DNA of 21,594 nucleotides, taken from assembly GCA_036493295.1 (NCBI GenBank), contig DASXQB010000080.1:1-21594 (forward strand), read 5' to 3'. Position 1 is the first letter of the stretch. Each line of letters begins with the position of its first letter. This DNA is from DATKEU01 sp036493295 (lineage in GTDB: Bacteria > Myxococcota_A > Polyangia > Fen-1088). Below are positions 15,620 through 21,594 of the stretch, in pieces. Under the pieces are notes generated by a model. That model saw nothing but the letters and a program-made list of their open reading frames with translations. It was not told the DNA's origin and made no database searches. The position numbers and the translations under genes are program-made.

Positions 15620-16830
15620 GTCGCGCCGCCGCCGTCCGCGCGTCGCTGGTTGGCGCCGGGATCGGCGCAGTGGTGGCGTTCTTGGTCAGCGGCTGTCAGT
15701 CGGCCACGCCGGCCAGCACCTGTTCTCTGGCTCAGGTGGCGTCGTATGCGGGGAGTCCATTGATGTCGCTGGCCGATGTGCGCCTGGACCGCGTCGGCGA
15801 CGGATTTTTCCTGTTGGGGGTGGACAAGGATCTGGTCCGCTGGGTCCACCTCGACAGTCAGCGCAACGCTGGCAAGGAACAAAGCGCGCCAGTGCCGGCC
15901 ACGCGCAAGCTGGGGCCTTGGTTCGCGGCCGTCGGTCGCAACACGCCCGGCGACACCATCTTGATCGCGTACGGAACGACGGCGACGAACGGGATGGACC
16001 TGGACATCACCGTGGTGGCTGCCGCAGCCGACGGTTCGGTAGCACCTGGTGCCGGCACGGTGGTCACGACCATCATCGGCGGCGCGAAGGCGGGGGCGGC
16101 GACGCCGCAGGTAGCGTTGGCCACGTCGCAGTCGGGAACCAGCGCCGGCCTGGCGTGGACCGCTGCCGGCGACGGCTGGTTGACCGCGCTGGTGCTGGGC
16201 GGCGATGGACAAGCGGTGGGGGCTGCGTTTTCGATCGACCAGATTGCCCGGGTCAGCTGCGTCGGGTTCGTGCCCGGTAAGGACGATCTCTCGCTGGCCT
16301 ACTATCAATACCAATCGGACAGCGACACCCAGCCCAAGTGGGTCATCGTCGAGATCGACGAGAGCGGAATGTTCTCGACCCTGGCGCTGGATTTCACCGA
16401 TCAGTCGCCATCGTGCCCTTTCTTGCTGAGCACCAGCGGCGGCTATGCGCTGGCCTGGCAAAGCGCCGCCGGTAGCACGCTTGGCACGTATGACTCTGGC
16501 AAAAACCACTTCGACGATCACCTTTTCGCCGGCGCGGTCGAATTCGGCGGCCCGACGCTGCAGCCGCCGCTGGCCGGTCTGGGTCAGGCGGGTAGCGACT
16601 TCGCCGTGGTCGTGGCGCGGGTGGGCGCCGGTCAGGTCTGGCGGGTCTCGGCCGGGGGTGCGCGCGTGTCCGGGGCGCTGATCTTCCCGTCGGAAAGCGG
16701 GAACCTGGGGGCCATCTCGTCGGTGCCGGTGATGGGCACGCTTTTTTCGACCTACGCCGACTATCCTGCCGGGGTGAGCACCACCGATCCCCGCGGACAA
16801 CGCTATCTAGTGGAAACAACATGCCTTTAA
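15616..16830 (+). CDS. Outer-membrane lipoprotein of unknown function
   Basis: 404 aa from GTG 15616, whose GTGA overlaps the secA stop. The N-terminus is a type II signal peptide: MSRAAAVRAS, hydrophobic LVGAGIGAVVAFLV, lipobox LVSG-C27. Residues after the cysteine (QSATPAS) lack Asp at +2, which favours outer-membrane sorting. The mature part is Gly/Ala/Thr-rich and strand-like with recurring short units (for example LAWTAAGDGWLTALVLGGDG and YALAWQSAAGSTLGTYD), which suggests a beta-propeller or similar all-beta fold. Four further cysteines (including CSLAQV, VSCVGF, SPSCPF and the C-terminal TTCL) could form disulfides. No family is recognised. The stop TAA is followed by a 98-bp gap to the ECF sigma gene. 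Confidence 0.8.
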   Translation: MSRAAAVRASLVGAGIGAVVAFLVSGCQSATPASTCSLAQVASYAGSPLMSLADVRLDRVGDGFFLLGVDKDLVRWVHLDSQRNAGKEQSAPVPATRKLGPWFAAVGRNTPGDTILIAYGTTATNGMDLDITVVAAAADGSVAPGAGTVVTTIIGGAKAGAATPQVALATSQSGTSAGLAWTAAGDGWLTALVLGGDGQAVGAAFSIDQIARVSCVGFVPGKDDLSLAYYQYQSDSDTQPKWVIVEIDESGMFSTLALDFTDQSPSCPFLLSTSGGYALAWQSAAGSTLGTYDSGKNHFDDHLFAGAVEFGGPTLQPPLAGLGQAGSDFAVVVARVGAGQVWRVSAGGARVSGALIFPSESGNLGAISSVPVMGTLFSTYADYPAGVSTTDPRGQRYLVETTCL

Positions 16831-16877
16831 TCAGTCGAAACGACGTGTCAAGAGCGGCGTGCGCCGGTCCGATTCGC

Positions 16878-16905
16878 GGAATAAGATCGATAACCCCCAG
16901 GTTAC
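16878..16905 (+). promoter_or_regulatory. Possible ECF-type promoter before the sigma factor gene
   Basis: GGAATAA (16878-16884) and GTTAC (16901-16905) are separated by 16 nt, resembling the GGAAC / GTC-type elements used by many ECF sigma factors, which often autoregulate. It lies 24 bp upstream of the start codon. A plain sigma-70 promoter is not evident in 16831-16928. Match is partial. Confidence 0.25.
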
Positions 16906-16928
16906 TTTGGGTATAGGCGACCACCACC

Positions 16929-17578
<650 letters not shown>

Positions 17579-17582
<4 letters not shown>

Positions 17583-18352
17583 ACTGTCTGGAAGCCAAGC
17601 CGTTCGTGCAGGCCTACGTCGACGGCGAGTTGACCGGCACCGACCGCGAGACCTTCCAGCGCCATCTGGTGACATGCGACGCTTGCGGCCAGACCTGCCG
17701 CTTGCAGGCCCGATTCAAGGCGGCCGTTCGCGCGCACCTGCCGCGCCCGTCGGTGCCGCCCGAATTGCGCGGCCGGCTGCGGCTGGCGCTGGGCGCGGCG
17801 CCGATCGCCCCCCGCCGCTGGCCCTGGCTGACCCACCCGCGGCTGGTGCCGGCGACGGTGGCGGCGGTGCTGCTGCTGGGAATCACCGGAACGGTTCGGC
17901 GCTCGCAGTCGATGGTGTTGCAGCAATCGCTGCGCAGTTATCACGCCGAGATGCCGATGGACGTGACCGGTTCGGACTGCGGGTCGATTGCCTCCTGGTT
18001 CCGCGGGCGGGTGGATTTCCCGCTGCACGCGCCGTCGCTGGGCGGTCAGGCGACGTGCAAGGGTGGGCGGCTGGTGAACGTCGGCGAGCGCCCCGCTGCT
18101 TATCTGGTTTATCAGATGGCGAACAACCATCGGGTGGCGTTCCTGGTGTTCGCCCCGGGTGACGAGAGCATCGAATCTCCGCACCATCGGGTCATCAACG
18201 GTCGCGAAGTTTATTTGGACGGCGGCCCGGGGACGTCGACGGCGGCGTACTGGGACCGCGGGATTGGCTATGTCGCCACCGCCGATCTGGACGAGGACGC
18301 GCTGACCCGCCTGGTGACCGCGGCGTTCGTGCCAGAAGCCCTGCCACGCTGA
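17579..18352 (+). CDS. Membrane anti-sigma factor with zinc-finger (ZAS) domain
   Basis: 257 aa. The cytoplasmic N-terminus has the ZAS zinc motif H29-x3-C33-x2-C36 plus C3, in the standard MNCLEAxxxVQAYVDGEL context that binds the cognate sigma factor. One membrane helix follows (~89-106, LVPATVAAVLLLGITGTV), then a ~150-residue periplasmic domain with the WFRGRVDFPLHAPSLGG...GGRLVNVGERPAAYLVYQ pattern found in RsiW-like anti-sigma factors of proteobacteria. Two periplasmic cysteines, C134 and C160, could form a disulfide and act as a redox switch. ATG start overlaps the sigma stop, so the two are made in step. The DNA after the stop contains a hairpin. Confidence 0.9.
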
Positions 18353-18395
18353 AATCGCCCGCTAAATCGCGCCGAAAAGCCCTGCGCCCCGGGTC

Positions 18396-18420
18396 GGCGG
18401 TCCTCTGATAGGATACCGCC
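18396..18420. promoter_or_regulatory. Inverted repeat/hairpin upstream of the FrzS-like gene
   Basis: GGCGGT (18396-18401) pairs with ACCGCC (18415-18420), and the inner CCT (18402-18404) with AGG (18410-18412), leaving a 5-nt loop and a 2-nt bulge. It ends just before a good ribosome-binding site (TGGAGG, 18423-18428, 6 nt from GTG 18435). It could end the anti-sigma transcript or be an operator. A TAGGAT inside it (18409-18414) could be a -10. Confidence 0.3.
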
Positions 18421-18434
18421 CCTGGAGGCCCAGA

Positions 18435-20813
18435 GTGGACCGAACGCTCCTTTGCATCGAGCCCGATAGCGCCACGGTGGCGGAGATCCGTACCGCATTG
18501 TCCCCATACGGGTTCGTCGTGGAGAGCATCCCCAGCGGCGAAGACGCCCTGGAATGGGGGCAGGACAACCAGCCGGCGCTGATCATCTTGTCGGTTGAGC
18601 CGCGCAAGGTGGGGTACGCCATCTGCAACAAGCTGAAGCGCAACGCTCGCCTGCGTGACGTGCCGCTGATCTTAATCTCCGGAGAGGAGACCCTGGCCAC
18701 CTTCGAACAGCACAAAAAGCTGAAGTCGCACGCCGACGAGTACCTGTTAAAGCCGTTGGACACTCAGGAACTGCTGTCCAAGGTCGACAAGCTGGTCCCT
18801 CTGGGCGCATCCGAGGTGATCGAAGAGATCGAGGAAGCGGACTCGGGCGACATCATGCTCGCTGACGAGGACGAGCTGGCGATGGAGATCAACCCACAAG
18901 ATGGCAACGGCACCGCCCGGACGCAGCCGCCGCTGCCGCCCACTGATCACGAGCAGCGGGCGGACACTTCCGAGCAAGCGGTCCTGGAAGACGAGAACCC
19001 ATTTCACACCGAGACCTTCGACCGCGAGACCCAGGCGGCTTTCGCCGCCCTGGAGAACGCCGCGCCGTCCGAGAGGATGCCGGCGACCGGCGGTGGCGAC
19101 GTGGTCGATCTGCAGTCGCTGTGGTCAGAGGTCGATCTGCCGCCGGTGATGGAGTGGGAGAAGGCGCCCAAGACCGAGCCGCCGGTGCCGGTGCCGGCCG
19201 CGCTGCACGAAGACTCACACGACCCGATGGTGCCACCCGGGCCGGACGAGATTCACTTCGAAGAGGCGCACGACACCGGGCGCAGCTTCGGCGGCTCGGG
19301 CGGGTTCTCGAGCGGCATCGGGAATCCCCAGATTCAAGAGCTGCAAGCGCGCGCGTCCGAAGCGCAGGCCAAGAGCGCCGAGCTGCAATCGCGCATCGAC
19401 TGGCTGGAGAACGAGCGGCAGACGCTGCGCAAGGAGATGGAAGAAGCGCGCGAGCGATACACCCAGACGGCATCGTTCTCGAAAGAGCGCGAGTTTTTGG
19501 GCCTGCGCGAGATCATCAACAAGAAAGAAAAAGACATTCTGGATTTGCGCGATCAGCTGGACGCCAAGGAGCGCCAGGTCCTGGACCACAAGGACAAGAT
19601 CCGCGAGCTGGAACGGGCGCGGCGCGATCTGGAAGAGAACACCCTGGGCTTCGAGCGCAGCCTGGTGGCCGCCAACGAGAAGGTCTCCGAGCTGCTGCAG
19701 GATCGCGACAAGTCGGGCGAGCGCGAAAAAGGCTTCAAGGTTCGCCTCGACGACGCGCACGAGGAGCTGCGCAAATCGCGCGATGAGATCGAAGGCCTGC
19801 GCAAGCGGCTGACCCAGGACGACCAGCGGGCGCGTGCCGAGCTTGAACGCGTGCGGTCCGAGCTGGAGAACCGTATCGTCGAGGCCGACGAGCAGCATCG
19901 TCGCGAACTGGCCCGGCTGGCCGACGAGCGCTCCACGGCCGAGGCGGCCACCGCCGCCCTGAACCAGGCCGAGGCGATTCGCCAGGAAGCCGCCCACCGC
20001 GGCGAGATCGAGGCCTTGCAGCGCCGGATCGCCGACGAGCAGACCGCGTCGGGCGAGCGTCTGCAAAGCGAGGTGCAGAAGATCCGCCGCGATCAGGAAA
20101 AGGCCATCGCCGCCTTGCGCGACGAGCAGGCCACGCAGCTGGCGTCCGAACGCCAAGCCTACGAGGCGCTGACCGAGGCCAAAGAGCGCGACCACCGCAA
20201 CGAGATCCTGGGCATGCGCCGGCGCCACGAAGAAGAGCTGGCGGCCGCCGAGGAACGCCGGCAGCGCGATATCGCCGAGCAGGAAGCGCGGCGCATCTCC
20301 GAGCTGGAGGTCGCCGAGGGCCGCCGCCGGGCCGAGCTCGCCCAGCGCGACGAGGAGCAGCACAACCGCATCACCGAGATCGAGCGCCGCTACCTGACCG
20401 AGAAGACCGATCTGTCCGAGCGCCACCGCGCCGAGCACGATCAAGCGGTGGGCCGCGCCGCCCGCGCCGAGGGCGAGCTGGCCGCGCGCATTCAAGAGCT
20501 GGATCAAGCGTACCGGCGGGTGGCCGGGATGGAAGCCGATCTGGACGCCGCGCGCGTGGAGCTGGGCAACCGCGAGGTGCGCCTGTCCCAGAACCGCGAT
20601 CGCCTCGCCGAAATGGAGGCGAAGATCACCGATTACGAAGACCAGATCCTGCGCGCCTACCAGCGCATCCGCACCGACGAGAAAACGACGGAGAAGACCC
20701 GGCGCGCGCTGTCGGTGGCGCTGGCCCTGCTGGACGAACGCAGCGGCGGCGCGCCGGTGGCGGGACCGGGTGGCGGCAAGCCGGCGTCGGAAGACACGGA
20801 CCTCAAGACTTGA
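18435..20813 (+). CDS. FrzS/AglZ-like pseudo-receiver plus long coiled-coil protein
   Basis: 792 aa, GTG start with a well-placed TGGAGG. Residues 1-125 form a CheY-like receiver: LLCIEPD with E9/D11, GEDALEW, and the KP motif K106. The phospho-acceptor aspartate is replaced by Ser (LIILS53-VEP), so it should not be phosphorylated normally. The GYAICNKLKRN and KKLKSHADEYLLKPL segments closely resemble FrzS, the pseudo-receiver polarity protein of Myxococcus motility. Residues ~126-295 are acidic/Pro-rich and disordered. Residues ~296-770 are an unbroken heptad-like coiled coil rich in Glu, Arg, Gln and Ala. A short Gly-rich tail ends SEDTDLKT. FrzS/AglZ localise motility machinery at cell poles. 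Here no frz, pil or agl genes are nearby, so orthology is open. hflX follows after 49 bp. Confidence 0.85.
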   Translation: MDRTLLCIEPDSATVAEIRTALSPYGFVVESIPSGEDALEWGQDNQPALIILSVEPRKVGYAICNKLKRNARLRDVPLILISGEETLATFEQHKKLKSHADEYLLKPLDTQELLSKVDKLVPLGASEVIEEIEEADSGDIMLADEDELAMEINPQDGNGTARTQPPLPPTDHEQRADTSEQAVLEDENPFHTETFDRETQAAFAALENAAPSERMPATGGGDVVDLQSLWSEVDLPPVMEWEKAPKTEPPVPVPAALHEDSHDPMVPPGPDEIHFEEAHDTGRSFGGSGGFSSGIGNPQIQELQARASEAQAKSAELQSRIDWLENERQTLRKEMEEARERYTQTASFSKEREFLGLREIINKKEKDILDLRDQLDAKERQVLDHKDKIRELERARRDLEENTLGFERSLVAANEKVSELLQDRDKSGEREKGFKVRLDDAHEELRKSRDEIEGLRKRLTQDDQRARAELERVRSELENRIVEADEQHRRELARLADERSTAEAATAALNQAEAIRQEAAHRGEIEALQRRIADEQTASGERLQSEVQKIRRDQEKAIAALRDEQATQLASERQAYEALTEAKERDHRNEILGMRRRHEEELAAAEERRQRDIAEQEARRISELEVAEGRRRAELAQRDEEQHNRITEIERRYLTEKTDLSERHRAEHDQAVGRAARAEGELAARIQELDQAYRRVAGMEADLDAARVELGNREVRLSQNRDRLAEMEAKITDYEDQILRAYQRIRTDEKTTEKTRRALSVALALLDERSGGAPVAGPGGGKPASEDTDLKT

Positions 20814-20831
20814 ACAGGCACGGCAGCGACC

Positions 20832-20856
20832 GCGGCATCATCGCCGCTAGGGCGGC
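20832..20856 (+). promoter_or_regulatory. Three-arm GC-rich element in the hflX leader
   Basis: The 49-bp gap before hflX has GCGGC (20832-20836), GCCGC (20843-20847) and GCGGC (20852-20856). The middle arm can pair with either neighbour but not both, giving two exclusive small hairpins. The second hairpin would cover the GGGCGG that is the only candidate ribosome-binding site for the TTG start. Short GC-rich arms occur by chance often in this DNA. Confidence 0.2.
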
Positions 20857-20862
20857 AGCCGT

Positions 20863-21594
20863 TTGAACACCGTCAGCGGCAACACCACCGGGCTCAAGCC
20901 CAGCCAGATTCACGCGCTGGAGCGCGTCTACCGCCGGCGACTGCGCCCGGAAGAGATCTCGTCGACGGAGCTGGGCACGTATCTGTGCACGGTGTCGCGC
21001 GAGATCGAACGCCAGGTGGGCGTCCTCATCAATCGACGCGGCGACATCGAGCACGTCTTCGTCGGCGATGCCTCGCGTCTCAACCTGCCCGAACTCGGCC
21101 GCCTGCGCGCCGGCCGCGGGCGGTTTCGCGGTTTGCGCCTGGTTCACACCCACCTGCGCAACGAACCGCTGACCCGCGACGATCTGGTCGACCTGGCGTT
21201 GTTGCGCCTGGATCTGGTGGCCGCCATCGGCGTGACGCCCGACGGACGCACCGCTGACTTGCACGTCGCCCACCTTTTGCCGCCAGTCGAAGGCGGCCAG
21301 CCCTGGCGGCTCTTGCCCACCGAGCCGTTCCATCGTTCGTCGCTGGACGCGGCGGCGATGATCGAAGCGCTGGAAGAAGAGTTCGAGCGCGTGGCGCCGT
21401 CGGCGGTGGCCACCGACGGGCGCGACCGGGCGCTGCTGGTCATCGTCGACGTCAGACACAAGAAGACGGGTGTGCCCATGCCGATGGCCGGGCGGGTCGA
21501 CGAATTGAAGGAGCTCTGTCACACCGCCGGCGTGCGTGTGATGGGCGTGGTCGAGCAGCGCCGCCCGGACGCCGATCCGAAGTATCTGGTTGGC
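20863..21594 (+). CDS. hflX: GTPase HflX, N-terminal part (3' partial)
   Basis: The reading frame from TTG 20863 is open to the window end, giving 244 residues. HflX is a ribosome-associated GTPase that splits stalled or hibernating ribosomes after stress. The visible part is the long N-terminal variant: NTVSGNTTGLKPSQIHALER, RRLRPEEISSTELG, REIERQVGVLINRRGDIEHV, VGDASRLNLPELGRLRAGRG, RGLRLVHTHL, LTRDDLVDLALLRLDLVAAI, the LIEALEEEF-like helix, ELKELCHTAGVRV and the QRRPDADPKYLVG block that precedes the G domain. The GTP-binding motifs lie beyond the window. TTG is the first possible start, because a TAG stands in frame at 20848. Its placement 49 bp after the FrzS-like gene suggests co-transcription. 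Confidence 0.93.
   Translation, partial: MNTVSGNTTGLKPSQIHALERVYRRRLRPEEISSTELGTYLCTVSREIERQVGVLINRRGDIEHVFVGDASRLNLPELGRLRAGRGRFRGLRLVHTHLRNEPLTRDDLVDLALLRLDLVAAIGVTPDGRTADLHVAHLLPPVEGGQPWRLLPTEPFHRSSLDAAAMIEALEEEFERVAPSAVATDGRDRALLVIVDVRHKKTGVPMPMAGRVDELKELCHTAGVRVMGVVEQRRPDADPKYLVG

Noticed and set aside
16834..16865. Small hairpins GTCG-AAA-CGAC and GGCG-TG-CGCC after the lipoprotein gene as a terminator
   Set aside because: Stems of only 4 bp and no T run; expected by chance at this GC content.
20803..21522. 239-codon minus-strand open frame at the right end
   Set aside because: The plus strand in this stretch encodes unmistakable HflX sequence.

Overview
High-GC window (21.6 kb), densely packed with genes, no RNA genes, mobile elements or CRISPR array seen. 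The gene content suggests a member of the Myxococcota (former Deltaproteobacteria): a FrzS/AglZ-like pseudo-receiver coiled-coil protein, a very large TPR protein, RNase Y, Gram-negative envelope genes (Omp85, RND exporter, outer-membrane lipoprotein) and an ECF sigma/zinc anti-sigma pair. This lineage is inferred from family content only.

Layout. (1) 3-4271, plus strand: the 3' part of a TPR protein that ends in what looks like a dead M48 peptidase domain, then RNase Y (rny) with an abnormal KH loop, then a small two-helix membrane protein. (2) 4249-8213: a divergent envelope pair, an MMPL/RND exporter (minus) and a single-POTRA Omp85 barrel protein (plus), sharing a 113-bp promoter region. 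The exporter overlaps the small membrane protein tail-to-tail by 23 bp. (3) 8214-8385: an intergenic region rich in GGTGA/TCACC arms, holding a 12-bp-stem hairpin and an 18-bp near-perfect palindrome. (4) 8386-12499: a tightly coupled five-gene cluster: HAD phosphatase, inositol-phosphate-cytidylyltransferase-like NTase, IMPase/CysQ-like phosphatase, uridine-kinase-like P-loop kinase, and a CDP-alcohol phosphotransferase carrying a degenerate NTase domain. Together these encode the steps expected for activating a polyol phosphate as a CDP derivative and transferring it to an alcohol acceptor, as in di-myo-inositol phosphate or inositol-lipid synthesis. (5) 12566-16830: secA with a Pro-rich insertion, overlapping by GTGA a lipoprotein of unknown function. 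(6) 16929-18352: ECF sigma factor and membrane anti-sigma factor with an ATGA overlap. (7) 18435-21594: FrzS/AglZ-like protein, then the start of GTPase hflX, cut by the window end.

The most interesting unit is region 4: a candidate CDP-polyol (probably CDP-inositol) pathway in an organism that does not look like a hyperthermophile, embedded among envelope-biogenesis genes. No inositol-phosphate synthase or PEP mutase lies in the window, so the substrate is not settled. Many long open frames on the opposite strand are codon-bias shadows and are left out.
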